Assembly (NCBI GenBank): GCA_963922455.1
Contig: CAWUIO010000047.1
Span: 1 to 48,766, forward strand
From: CAWUIO01 sp963922455
GTDB lineage: Bacteria; Bacteroidota; Bacteroidia; Cytophagales; Microscillaceae
DNA: 48,766 nucleotides
Reading direction: 5' to 3'
Made by a program: the position numbers and the translations under genes. Below are positions 1 through 8,540 of the stretch, in pieces. Below the pieces are notes generated by a model. The model ran no database searches, was not told where the DNA came from, and saw only the letters and a program-made list of their open reading frames with translations. Positions within the stretch are counted from its first letter, which is position 1. Every line of letters begins with the position of its first letter.

Positions 1-83
1 GAAAGTAAGTAGCTTATTATCAGCGCATTGCAGATAATGTCATAGGTAGCCAAAAAGAATAAAGCATCTTGCTCAATCCTAGG

Positions 84-962
84 CTACATGGAGCCCGCTG
101 TGAGCTTAGACTCCGAGTCGAGGGGTAAGTTCATAACCATTTGTACTGCTTTGAGCGATTTCAAGTTAACTTCCTCGAGCTTAATGTGTGTCCCATCATA
201 AAAGAGGTCCTGAGGAAGATAATCCATACTGCTTTGATAATCGGCAAAGGCTTCACTTAGCTGTCTGGACTCAATTTTGGAAAAGTCTAGATTGGCTACT
301 CCCTCGCGTTTGTTTTCGGGAATGGGTCCCGCCAAGACTCTAAATGTAAGGTTTCGTGTTTTACACAGTTCCTGGATTTTCACCAAATACTCAAGAGAAA
401 TCGGGGCAAAATAAGCCTGGGGGTCATCATAATAAGCCGCATCTTGGGGATTATATTCGGGGGCCCAATTGCTATACTTGATAATGGGGATATTGGCCAG
501 GTAATACATGGGCACCTTTTTAATTTGGCTGGTGGCCAATTCGCTAAAATAGGGTTGATAGGTGCTATTATAAAACGATTTGATTACGTAATGAAAGGTA
601 TAGCGTTGGTCCAAATTATTTCGTAGAGAAAAGGGATTCATTAATAAGTTCACTTCAATATCCCGTAGGTCGGGGTTGGCTTCTAAGAAATTATTTAGGT
701 AAATGTAATGGCCCAACATAGAGACAGCCTGGTTGCTGCATAATGAAAATAAGCTATCATTGTACTCTTCACTGTTGAATAATTGATTGCCTACGCTGTC
801 ACCCAGCAATAGCTTCACTACTTTTTTGCGCTTTTTTTGGCTTTTGTCCAGTACTGCATAGACTACTTCGCCGGTTTTCCGGGGCAGGCCAAACAGGATC
901 AAAGCCGGAGAAAGCATCCCCAGGACAACAAATAAAAGGGTCTTGGCAATAAATCGGCTCAT
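84..962 (-). CDS. SGNH/AlgX-like partner of an MBOAT acyltransferase
   Basis: A 292-residue protein with an N-terminal hydrophobic segment (residues 7-26) that is a signal anchor or signal peptide. A GDS motif at residues 54-56 and a DGTH motif at 256-259 match block I and block V of SGNH hydrolase-fold proteins. These would supply the catalytic Ser, Asp and His in the DltD/AlgJ/AlgX-type partners of membrane O-acyltransferases. The ATG start lies 5 nt after the stop of the MBOAT gene at 968-2404, so the two are surely one transcription unit. The pair probably transfers acyl groups, often acetyl, to an exported polysaccharide. The substrate cannot be told from sequence. Family identity is inferred from motifs and context, since overall similarity to named members is low. 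Confidence 0.72.
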   Translation of the reverse strand: MSRFIAKTLLFVVLGMLSPALILFGLPRKTGEVVYAVLDKSQKKRKKVVKLLLGDSVGNQLFNSEEYNDSLFSLCSNQAVSMLGHYIYLNNFLEANPDLRDIEVNLLMNPFSLRNNLDQRYTFHYVIKSFYNSTYQPYFSELATSQIKKVPMYYLANIPIIKYSNWAPEYNPQDAAYYDDPQAYFAPISLEYLVKIQELCKTRNLTFRVLAGPIPENKREGVANLDFSKIESRQLSEAFADYQSSMDYLPQDLFYDGTHIKLEEVNLKSLKAVQMVMNLPLDSESKLTAGSM

Positions 963-967
963 AGGAC

Positions 968-2404
968 TTAAAATTGAAAATAGATGAATTGTTGTTTTAC
1001 AAAATTACCATTATAGGCAATAAAGTTAATCATCGCCAAATAGGCCGTCCAGCGCCACACGGGGGCTACCTTCTCAATCTGTAAGGGATGCAGTTTTTCT
1101 CTTTGTACCCACTCAATGAGCAATAATAAGGCGATGGATATGAACAAGGGCACATTTAAGCCATATTCAGGACGTACCAGGATCGTGGGGGAGAATATTT
1201 TCCCCAATATATAAAAGGCTTGCCCCATACTGGCCGCCCGGAAGAAAATCCATGCCAGTACCGTAAGCAAGAAGGTAGTTAGTATTTGATACACCTCCAG
1301 AAAACTCGGGATTAATCGTCCTTCGGCGGCTATGCCCAGGTTTTTGCGATTTTGTTTGAGTAATAAGAGGGGAAGAAAGTATAAGGCATTTAAGAAACCC
1401 CAAAACATAAAAGTCCAATTTGCTCCATGCCAAAAGCCGCTAACTACAAAAATGGCAAAGGTATTTCGGATTTGTTGCCAACGCCCTCCTCGGCTTCCGC
1501 CCAATGGAATGTAAAGATAATCTCTAAACCAAGTTGACAAGGAAATGTGCCACCTTCGCCAAAACTCGGCTATATCTCTCGAGAAGTAAGGATAGGCAAA
1601 GTTTCGCATCAAATTAAAGCCTAAAACCCGGGCCGTCCCGATGGCAATATCGGAGTAACCCGAAAAGTCCCCGTAAATCTGGAAGGCAAATAAGAAAGAG
1701 GCCACCAAGAGGGTACTTCCCGAATAATCTTGGGGGTTATCAAAAATGGTATTGACAAAAATAGCACAGTTATCGGCTATAACTACCTTCTTAAACATAC
1801 CCCAGAGTATTTGCCGCATCCCATCGCTGGCGTGGGCGTAATTAAATTTACGGAAGGTGTAAAACTGCGGTAATAGATTACTGGCCCGCTCAATAGGACC
1901 TGCCACCAACTGAGGGAAAAAGCTTACATAAGCAAAAAAAGATATGAGGTCCCGGCAAGGCTCCAACTTTCTACGGTACACATCGATCGAGTAGCTCAGC
2001 GTTTGAAACGTATAAAAACTAATTCCCACCGGCAAGATAATCTGCATCGTGGAGGCGTGCACCTGGATACCCAAGGCCGAAAAAGACTCTACAAAGCTAT
2101 CGAGGAAAAAGTTATAGTATTTAAAAAAAACAAGCAGCCCCAAATTGACCACCAAACTTATGGCCAGTAATGCTTTCCGGGCCGATTCTTTTTCTTGACG
2201 GGCTAGTTGGATACCCACCGTATAATCTATCACGGAGCTGAAAAAAATCAGGGATAAAAAACGCCAGTCCCACCAGCCATAAAATAAGTAGCTGACGGCC
2301 AGAATGAGGAAGTTTTGTATCTGAAGATTTCGGTTTGTCAAAAACCAATACGCAACAAAAACCAGGGGCAAAAATATTGCAAACTCTATAGAGTTAAAGA
2401 GCAT
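968..2404 (-). CDS. MBOAT family O-acyltransferase (AlgI/DltB-like)
   Basis: A 478-residue polytopic membrane protein with about 10-12 hydrophobic segments. The MBOAT signature is clear: FWRRWHISLSTWFRDYLYIP at residues 281-300 and SGFWHGANW at 322-330, with His326 as the invariant active-site histidine. The family moves an acyl group from a cytoplasmic donor across the membrane onto a secreted polymer such as alginate, cellulose or teichoic acid. It is transcribed immediately before the SGNH-like partner at 84-962 (5 nt gap), the usual two-gene arrangement. Length is normal for the AlgI group. Further genes of the unit may lie beyond the left edge. The polymer being modified is unknown. Confidence 0.93.
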   Translation of the reverse strand: MLFNSIEFAIFLPLVFVAYWFLTNRNLQIQNFLILAVSYLFYGWWDWRFLSLIFFSSVIDYTVGIQLARQEKESARKALLAISLVVNLGLLVFFKYYNFFLDSFVESFSALGIQVHASTMQIILPVGISFYTFQTLSYSIDVYRRKLEPCRDLISFFAYVSFFPQLVAGPIERASNLLPQFYTFRKFNYAHASDGMRQILWGMFKKVVIADNCAIFVNTIFDNPQDYSGSTLLVASFLFAFQIYGDFSGYSDIAIGTARVLGFNLMRNFAYPYFSRDIAEFWRRWHISLSTWFRDYLYIPLGGSRGGRWQQIRNTFAIFVVSGFWHGANWTFMFWGFLNALYFLPLLLLKQNRKNLGIAAEGRLIPSFLEVYQILTTFLLTVLAWIFFRAASMGQAFYILGKIFSPTILVRPEYGLNVPLFISIALLLLIEWVQREKLHPLQIEKVAPVWRWTAYLAMINFIAYNGNFVKQQFIYFQF

Positions 2405-2707
2405 GGCCTAATCGATTTAAATATGCAACCAGCAAATAATTTGAGATCAAGAATGAGTTGATGAATGTTCCGGTCGGAAATCGTATTATCCAATGGTTGG
2501 GCTCCTTTAGGGTCTATGCTTGGAACCATACGAGATTTATAAAACTTACGAAATGTTAGTTCGTGAGTTGTCTTTTTTCTAATTTTTTACCCAATAAAAC
2601 CCAAGCTGAGTCCAAGTCCTCGCAAATATAGGCTTTTATTTTATTCGAGTAGGCCTGCCTCTTAATTTATGATGCCGGTGCAATTTCTTCCTACTTAGCT
2701 ACACAAA
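2405..2707. other. Intergenic region without a gene
   Basis: About 300 bp between the MBOAT gene and the terminator of the metalloprotease gene. It should hold the promoter of the MBOAT/SGNH unit on the minus strand. I see no convincing ORF, tRNA or repeat in it, and no clear match to the Bacteroidota -33/-7 promoter consensus. Confidence 0.5.
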
Positions 2708-2738
2708 GAGCCAAACGGAGGGCTCCTCCGATTGGCTC
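2708..2738 (-). terminator. Hairpin terminator of the metalloprotease gene
   Basis: GAGCCAA at 2708-2714 pairs with TTGGCTC at 2732-2738. The inner arms CGGAG and CTCCG continue the helix around a 5-nt GGCTC loop, giving a strong 12-bp hairpin about 35 nt past the stop at 2772. On the minus strand it is followed by the moderately T-rich TTTGTGT, so the U-tract is imperfect. Confidence 0.55.
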
Positions 2739-2771
2739 AATGGGCATATTTGTAAAAATACTTCCTTTTTC

Positions 2772-5294
2772 TTAGCGAGGATCTAACATCATATCAATCC
2801 GAGCCAGAATATCATCGTAGTGATATCGCGTCATAGTATTTCCTCTACCTCGGGCATTGCGAAGCAGGGTTTGGATTTGCTTCAACTCTCCCCGAGCCAT
2901 GGGGCGTATATCCGACTGACTTACATCAATAGGTGTGTAGGCAGAAAAGGCTTGGATACTGCGGGGTAAGCGAGGCTGTTCATCAGTCATAAGCTTCTCC
3001 AACTGCTCAATGTAAGCTCTTTGCAAACTACGCCGATACGTATCTACTGAGCGACCCGTATACGCCTCTCTCCAAATTCCCCGACGTAGGTCAGAGAGCA
3101 TATCCAGGCAAGGGTAAGCCCGATTTGGCTCGCGGGTTTCCATCTCAATCATCCGAGCCAAGCGACTGAAGTCTAATACTCTTCGTAAAATCCGTTCTTG
3201 ATATCCCCGGATGCGGTCTATCACCCCTCCGGGCTCCACTCTATCCATAACATCTTCCCGGATCATCCACGTTGGGGTGTTAAAAGCTTGCTCGATTAGG
3301 AAGTCCATGGCTTCTTTTTGCCGCTCCTTGGGGACAAAGGTATACACATCGCCCTCTTGATCATAGGTTTTATTCCAGATATACACCCCACCAATATTGG
3401 TAGCTACGTGCCCCATATAGCGGTTCCATTGGTTAATAACTTGGCCATATAACTCGGCCAAATCACTGAAGTCTTTGGCATCTTCCTTCGTCCACTCAAT
3501 GAGCTTGGGCATGATACGCTTTAAATTGGCAATGCCGTATTGACTGGCTTTTACCGAATTATCTCCCAAGTCTTCGGTTTGAGAACTGGGATCTAAAGGA
3601 TTTCCCATCTGGCGCCCATAGCGGTACATCGGGTCGTTTTCGTGCTCCCTTACCCATGTATTGAGCGTTGCGCGCTCTTCTTCGGGCGAATTGGCCTCTA
3701 AAATGGGTCGGTAGCCCCATTTGGTAGCATACTTATCATATACCCCAATATCCGGCATCAAGCCTACGCCTTTGTCTTCAGGTTGGGCCACATAATTAAA
3801 CCGGGCATAATCCATGATAGAAGGGGCCGTACCCATTTTTTGGGTAAAACTAGCCGATCGTAAAGAATCTACCGGATAAGAAGCACTAGCACCCATGTTA
3901 TGCGGGAAGCCAATAGTGTGGCCTACCTCATGAGCCGATACAAACCGGATCAGGCGCCCCATGATTTCATCTTTAAACTGAACTTTCCGGGCTTCAGGGT
4001 TAATGGCCGCCGTTTGTACAAAAAACCAGTTGCGGAGCAGGTTCATCACATTATGGTACCAAATAATATCACTTTCCAAGATCTCTCCGGTACGGGGATC
4101 ATGTACGTGGGGGCCTTGAGCATTTTGAATGTTGTTGGCGGTATACCGAATTACGGAATATCGTATATCTTCAGGGCTAAATTCTGGATCTTCCTCGGGG
4201 CTGGGTGGGTCTTTGGCAATAATTGCATTCTTAAACCCGGCCTCAGCAAAGGCCACATTCCAATCTTCTACGCCCTGCTTGAGGTAAGGACGCCATTTTT
4301 CGGGGGTACTGGGATCTATGTAATACACGATAGGCTTTACGGGCTCTACCAGCTCCCCTCTACGGAAAGCTTCTGGGTCTTTAGGCTCCAAGCGCCAGCG
4401 GGTAATGAGACGTTTGGGCGTGGCCCGCTGATAATCATCATCGTAGTCTGTTTGTTGAACAGAAAAATAACCAACCCGCTCATCATAATACCGGGGTTGC
4501 ATCGGATCGGCAGGCAGTAAAATCATAGACTGGTTCATCTCGAGAGATAAACTATTGGTGAGGGCATTGCTCGGCATCTTGGTAGCATTATACGTCAAGA
4601 CGTGACGTACCTCGATATTCTGGGGATAGCTCTTCACCCCCATAATCATGCTCCGGCTCTTGTCCAGGCTTCGCACCCCAAAACGCTTTCGCTGGCTATC
4701 CCTCAAAGGGCCAATCATCGGCACATCAGTAGTAAACAGGGAAGAAATTTCTATGACGTAGCCACTCGAGTCTGGCTTGAGGGCGGCAATATCAAAGGCC
4801 TTGATTATAGGCTCAAAGTTATTGTTGCGCACCGACTTATATATGGGCAGCTCTTCACTCGCTATACTGTTATAAGATACTGAGCGTAGCAATATTTTAT
4901 TATCCTTTTTTTGCCAACGGATTACTTGTTGCGGACGGGTTTTTTGTCCGGCTCCCCCAAAGGTCAAGCGATCAATGGTACCTGAGAGCCTACTCACGAT
5001 CAACATCTCCTGCTCTAAGAGGGAATCTGGGATCTCAAAATAATATTTATCCCCTACCTTGTGGAAGGTAAATAAACCCGCATCGCTTTGGGCATCTTTG
5101 GTAATTACCTGAGAATAGGGTTTAATTTTAGACTTAGCCCCCGGCTTGCGGCTAGGTGGTGACTGGGCTGGGCTTGCGCTCTTTCCCTTACTCTTTTTCT
5201 TCTGGGCTAGGACTTCCTGAGGGAGTACCAAGGCCAACAGAAAACTGAGGCTAAGGATTATTCCTAAATTTTTTAAAGTAATGTTCTGTTTCAT
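2772..5294 (-). CDS. Secreted zinc-dependent metalloprotease (DUF5117/DUF5118 type)
   Basis: An 840-residue protein starting at the ATG at 5294 (MKQNITLKNL). An upstream in-frame ATG at 5327 would add 11 residues in front of the signal peptide and is less likely. A signal peptide ends near VLAQ, followed by a Lys/Ser/Pro-rich linker. The zinc site HEVGHTIGFPH lies at residues 455-465 (His455, Glu456, His459, His465), the extended HExxHxxGxxH motif of metzincin-like enzymes. The N-terminal beta-rich part (about 60-300) and the long C-terminal helical part match the large secreted metalloproteases common in Bacteroidota. The gene stands alone with its own hairpin terminator. It probably degrades extracellular or periplasmic proteins; specificity is unknown. 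Confidence 0.9.
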   Translation of the reverse strand: MKQNITLKNLGIILSLSFLLALVLPQEVLAQKKKSKGKSASPAQSPPSRKPGAKSKIKPYSQVITKDAQSDAGLFTFHKVGDKYYFEIPDSLLEQEMLIVSRLSGTIDRLTFGGAGQKTRPQQVIRWQKKDNKILLRSVSYNSIASEELPIYKSVRNNNFEPIIKAFDIAALKPDSSGYVIEISSLFTTDVPMIGPLRDSQRKRFGVRSLDKSRSMIMGVKSYPQNIEVRHVLTYNATKMPSNALTNSLSLEMNQSMILLPADPMQPRYYDERVGYFSVQQTDYDDDYQRATPKRLITRWRLEPKDPEAFRRGELVEPVKPIVYYIDPSTPEKWRPYLKQGVEDWNVAFAEAGFKNAIIAKDPPSPEEDPEFSPEDIRYSVIRYTANNIQNAQGPHVHDPRTGEILESDIIWYHNVMNLLRNWFFVQTAAINPEARKVQFKDEIMGRLIRFVSAHEVGHTIGFPHNMGASASYPVDSLRSASFTQKMGTAPSIMDYARFNYVAQPEDKGVGLMPDIGVYDKYATKWGYRPILEANSPEEERATLNTWVREHENDPMYRYGRQMGNPLDPSSQTEDLGDNSVKASQYGIANLKRIMPKLIEWTKEDAKDFSDLAELYGQVINQWNRYMGHVATNIGGVYIWNKTYDQEGDVYTFVPKERQKEAMDFLIEQAFNTPTWMIREDVMDRVEPGGVIDRIRGYQERILRRVLDFSRLARMIEMETREPNRAYPCLDMLSDLRRGIWREAYTGRSVDTYRRSLQRAYIEQLEKLMTDEQPRLPRSIQAFSAYTPIDVSQSDIRPMARGELKQIQTLLRNARGRGNTMTRYHYDDILARIDMMLDPR

Positions 5295-5412
5295 CTCTTC
5301 GTTGTAAATTAAATTATCGTAAGACAAAATAATAACAAATATCTTTCATAACGGTTTTAGATGACTGGTTTAAAGGCTCGACAAAGGATAGATTACCAAA
5401 AATTTAACACGT

Positions 5413-5835
5413 ATGGCTTCTCATCATACATCAGAATTACTTTTTCCTAAGTGGTTCACCCGATTTCTTCGTTTTGCGGCCTTTTATAATATGGGTTGGG
5501 GAGTCCTAATTATGACTCGCCCCGAAATTTATTATCAGTCCTTTTATCTCATCCCCGTCGAGGCACCCTTTTGGATGGCTCCTTTTGGTGGCTTAGTCAT
5601 GCTTTTCGGGATTTTTTACTTTCAAGCTTCTTACCACCCTCTTAAGTATCAAAACCTTCTGTATTTAGGTTTGCTTAGCAAAATCCTAGGACCTGGGGTC
5701 CATTGGTTTTTGTTTATGCGGGGGCCAAATGTGAATTACTTGAATTACTATTTGAGTGTCATTTTCAATGACCTGCTCTGGATTCTCCCACTGTATATCA
5801 TATGCCGTTATGTGTATCTCAAAAGCAGATCATAA
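5413..5835 (+). CDS. Small polytopic membrane protein, unknown
   Basis: A 140-residue protein with about four hydrophobic segments (roughly residues 20-36, 52-72, 82-102 and 115-134) and charged termini. I do not recognise a family and see no catalytic motif. It is divergent from the metalloprotease gene and lies 57 bp before the SecD-like gene at 5893, on the same strand, so the two could share a transcript. Integral membrane location is the only safe statement. Confidence 0.6.
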   Translation: MASHHTSELLFPKWFTRFLRFAAFYNMGWGVLIMTRPEIYYQSFYLIPVEAPFWMAPFGGLVMLFGIFYFQASYHPLKYQNLLYLGLLSKILGPGVHWFLFMRGPNVNYLNYYLSVIFNDLLWILPLYIICRYVYLKSRS

Positions 5836-5892
5836 GCTGGTAACTTTTGCCCAAGAGGCATCGTAAACCTTCAAAAAACCACGGCAATCCGC

Positions 5893-6825
5893 ATGGATAT
5901 TCTACCATCTCCCCTTACGCTAAAATATATCCTTATTCCTTTTTTAAGTTTTATGTTTGGGCTTGAAAAAAAAGCCCCGCCCCCTCAAGTACCCCCCGAA
6001 GTCCCTGGACATTTGGTTATGGTATTTAAGGCCCCTGATAATGAGGAAGAGTCCTTAAATCGATGCCGCCACGTTATCCTCAATCGCTTGAAACTATACG
6101 GCATGAAAGGGCAAAGTCTCGAAATTCGCCCCGAAAGGGCTGAGCTGGTTCTCAAAGTTAAGCCAAGCAGTTCTCGAGAAGTCTTGGTTCCCTTATGCAC
6201 GGAGGTTGGGCATTTACGCATGGAAGCTATTCACGCTGAAAGTGATTGCGAACGATATAATATTGCCTTCCGGGAAAACTACCCAAAACTCATGGGAGGT
6301 TTAAATCTTTTGGTACAATACCCGATTCGCCTTCGCTTGGAAGACCATTTTTCTTTGAAAGAAATTGAGCAATACCTGGATAGCCTTCAAAAAAAATCTT
6401 TGCTTCCCCCAACTACCCAGCTTCGCCCCCGGCTCTTTGAAAACACCGAGTTCAAAAAAAGAAATGTGCGTGAGTATTACTGGCTCAATGGCGAGCAGTT
6501 TTCCCTGGGAGATTCCCTGAAGCACCTGCAGTGGCAAATCGATGAGACCGGTACCCACCAAATCGAACTGGAAATCCTGGATGAAAAAGACAGTATACTC
6601 GCAGATTTTACCCAAAAACATTTGGATGCCTACGTTGCCCTCCTTCTTGATGAACACGTTTGGATTACCCCCAAGGTCCTGAACGTAATTGAAGATGGGC
6701 GTCTTATCATCCATTACCTCGACGATCTAAACTTTGAGGGATTATTACTCCTTGAAGCCTTGCTCGAGGGAGGTACCCTACCTTTTCCCTTAGAATTTAC
6801 CCAAGAATATTTTGAGCGCCCTTAA
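5893..6825 (+). CDS. Stand-alone SecD P1-like periplasmic protein
   Basis: A 310-residue protein with an N-terminal hydrophobic segment (about residues 9-24) and no other membrane span. Residues 58-112 resemble the P1 base of SecD (conversion of an IxNRxxxxG pattern: ILNRLKLYGMKGQSLEI, then a beta-rich stretch ending in EVGHLRMEAI). Residues 236-302 resemble the P1 head and the segment leading into TM2: a Thr-rich strand, VALLLDEHVWITPKV in place of the usual vLDg-v-sAP, an EDG turn, then GGTLPFPLEF in place of aGaLPvpl. In SecD this domain assists late steps of protein translocation on the outer face of the membrane. The five following membrane segments of SecD are absent here, so it is not a translocation motor. 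A paralogue recruited to another periplasmic role is likely. Confidence 0.7.
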   Translation: MDILPSPLTLKYILIPFLSFMFGLEKKAPPPQVPPEVPGHLVMVFKAPDNEEESLNRCRHVILNRLKLYGMKGQSLEIRPERAELVLKVKPSSSREVLVPLCTEVGHLRMEAIHAESDCERYNIAFRENYPKLMGGLNLLVQYPIRLRLEDHFSLKEIEQYLDSLQKKSLLPPTTQLRPRLFENTEFKKRNVREYYWLNGEQFSLGDSLKHLQWQIDETGTHQIELEILDEKDSILADFTQKHLDAYVALLLDEHVWITPKVLNVIEDGRLIIHYLDDLNFEGLLLLEALLEGGTLPFPLEFTQEYFERP

Positions 6826-6841
6826 CCGAAGTAAACGCCTC

Positions 6842-6973
6842 TGGGGCTTGCCCGCGCCTATACATTTTGAAGTAAAATTGAGCATGAGTGCCGGCGCGGG
6901 CCGGGCTCTCGCTACTCGCTGGCCATCGCTAAGACCAGCGGCGAGCTCAAACAGGCCGCTCCATCCCTAAGCC
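6842..6973 (-). repeat. Structured intergenic element R1
   Basis: A 132-bp copy of the R family, reading on the minus strand from GGCTTAGGG to the GGGCAAGCCCCA end. The GC helix is perfect over 9 bp: GCCCGCGCC at 6850-6858 pairs with GGCGCGGGC at 6893-6901 around a 34-nt AT-rich loop. The closing helix pairs GGCTT with AAGCC. It begins 16 bp after the stop codon of the SecD-like gene. Core differs slightly from the other copies, with GACCAGCGGCGAGCTC in place of the usual CCCC stretch. Confidence 0.85.
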
Positions 6974-7155
6974 GGTTTTACTTGCTTTGTATACCTATGT
7001 TTTTAAATGGCAAGGGCCTACTGCTTTCTCCTCGATTTTTTAAAAATCTCTTAACAATTTTTTGAAGTAAGCTTGAGGCATAGATTCAGATTCTCGTCTT
7101 AACTTAGAGACTCCATATTCTTCACCGGCTATCAGAGCCTATACACACAATATTC

Positions 7156-7614
7156 ATGACTCCGAGCAATCCCAATCCGGGTTCGAGTTTTCAAAACTCC
7201 TACCACGAACTAAGAGCTAACTTATTGAAGACCAGTTCATGGCTTCGCTTACAAATCAAAGCTTTTTTGGACGATTACGAACTTACCCAGCAGCAATTTA
7301 ATGCTTTACGAATTTTGAGGCGCACCCATCCTGAGGCCATCAGCACTCGAGAAATTACCGAAAGAATGGTAGATTACCATGCTGATACCTCCAGGGTGAT
7401 TGAGCGGCTTGCCAAAAAAGGCTTGGTTCAAAAAAAGGCGAGCAAAGAAGATAAACGCAGGGTAGATATCACCATAAGTCCGGATGGCCTGCACAAACTT
7501 GAGGAGATTGACCTGGAATTTCACCTCCTGGACGAAATACTGGGAGCCTTAAACCTAGAGAAAGTTTCTCAGCTCAATAACTTACTGTATCAGTTAAGGG
7601 GAGAGCGTTCTTAA
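7156..7614 (+). CDS. MarR family transcriptional regulator
   Basis: A 152-residue winged-helix protein of normal MarR length. The helix-turn-helix and wing lie at about residues 58-105: ISTREITERM, the recognition helix region ADTSRVIERLAKKGLV, and the wing KEDKRRVDITISPDGL, which has the typical D-x-R-x-V-x-I pattern. MarR proteins bind DNA as dimers and often respond to small phenolic or oxidising ligands. It precedes an M23 peptidase by about 140 bp on the same strand, and the two genes sit between the inverted elements R1 and R2. Target genes cannot be told from sequence. Confidence 0.92.
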   Translation: MTPSNPNPGSSFQNSYHELRANLLKTSSWLRLQIKAFLDDYELTQQQFNALRILRRTHPEAISTREITERMVDYHADTSRVIERLAKKGLVQKKASKEDKRRVDITISPDGLHKLEEIDLEFHLLDEILGALNLEKVSQLNNLLYQLRGERS

Positions 7615-7753
7615 AACGCTTCCTTTTAATAAGTCCTTGAAAGCCAGAAAATTGCTCATCAACTACTCTAAAAAGCCGCTTGTTTATACAGAAGGAAATA
7701 TTTCCCCTTAAATTTTGTTAAAAAAAAAGACGTACCCAAAGGCCCAAGCAAGC

Positions 7754-8293
7754 ATGAAAGGATTTTTTAAGTATTTGACGTGGTCAATCATTTTTTTGGC
7801 CCTTTATCAAGCCTACCGCAGTAATAAAATTTCAAGTCTCCAGCTTCCTTCTATTTTCACTAAACCGGTGGCTATTGACTCCCAACTTCCCTTTGCCGTA
7901 TTTCCAGTAGCAGGGGCAGGAGTAAAGGATATCATTAGCGACTGGGATGACCTGCGGGGGGATCGCCTCCACCAAGCTATTGATATACAAGCTCCCCGGG
8001 GAACCCACGCCCTGGCCGTTTCGGATGGGATAATTCACCGGGTAAGCACGCACGAGCTTGCCGGACTCTATGTCGTTTTACATGACCCTGCCCGAGATTT
8101 TTATCTCTACTATGCCCATTTGGATAAACAACTCGTGCGGGAAGGTCAAAGGGTAAGCGCCGGAGATATCCTGGGCAAGGTGGGGGACACAGGCAATGCC
8201 AAGGGCACAGTTCCGCATTTGCACTTTGCTATTCGCCTGCCCGATCAGCGTAAGATAGATCCCATGCCCTACGTGCAGGGGCCCAGTTTGTAA
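7754..8293 (+). CDS. M23 (LytM-type) metallopeptidase, membrane anchored
   Basis: A 179-residue protein starting at the ATG at 7754 (MKGFFKYLTW). An in-frame TTG at 7715 would add 13 residues and is less likely. One N-terminal hydrophobic segment (about residues 5-20) anchors or exports the protein. The peptidase domain has the M23 zinc ligands in order: His73 and Asp77 (HQAID), then His122 (YAHLD), and HLH at 155-157. The first motif reads HQAID rather than the usual HxGxD, but both liganding positions are kept. The family cleaves peptidoglycan cross-bridges or binds them. All metal residues are present, so it is probably active in cell-wall remodelling. Confidence 0.9.
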   Translation: MKGFFKYLTWSIIFLALYQAYRSNKISSLQLPSIFTKPVAIDSQLPFAVFPVAGAGVKDIISDWDDLRGDRLHQAIDIQAPRGTHALAVSDGIIHRVSTHELAGLYVVLHDPARDFYLYYAHLDKQLVREGQRVSAGDILGKVGDTGNAKGTVPHLHFAIRLPDQRKIDPMPYVQGPSL

Positions 8294-8402
8294 ACACGAG
8301 CTAAATTTACCCAAGTTGAACCTGCAAAGCCCCCTTAAACTTCAATATGGTGCCCTAGCCTGTGGCACGACTCCCGCAGGAGGGCTTCCGGTTCCTTTCT
8401 TC

Positions 8403-8533
8403 AGCTTAGGGATAGAGCGGCATGTCTGAGCTCGTGTAGGCCCGGCGGGGAAAGGCAGCGAGTAGCGAAAGCCCGACCCGCGCCGGCACTTATTACATAA
8501 TAAATCTATATTGCTAAGCGCGGGGAAGCCCCA
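8403..8533 (+). repeat. Structured intergenic element R2
   Basis: A 131-bp R copy in plus orientation, between the convergent M23 and serine hydrolase genes. The GC helix CCCGCGC at 8477-8483 pairs with GCGCGGG at 8518-8524. The closing helix pairs GCTT near 8404 with AAGC in GGGGAAGCCCC. Its right end is 7 bp from the stop codon of the serine hydrolase gene (8541). Together with R1 it bounds marR and the M23 gene in inverted orientation. Confidence 0.87.
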
Positions 8534-8540
8534 ACTTCGC

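Noticed and set aside
3900..4520. 206-codon ORF opposite the metalloprotease gene
   Set aside because: It mirrors the conserved catalytic domain on the other strand; no protein motif of its own.
5893..6825. Truncated or frameshifted secD
   Set aside because: The reading frame ends normally and the sequence behind it is element R1 and intergenic DNA, with no trace of SecD membrane helices.
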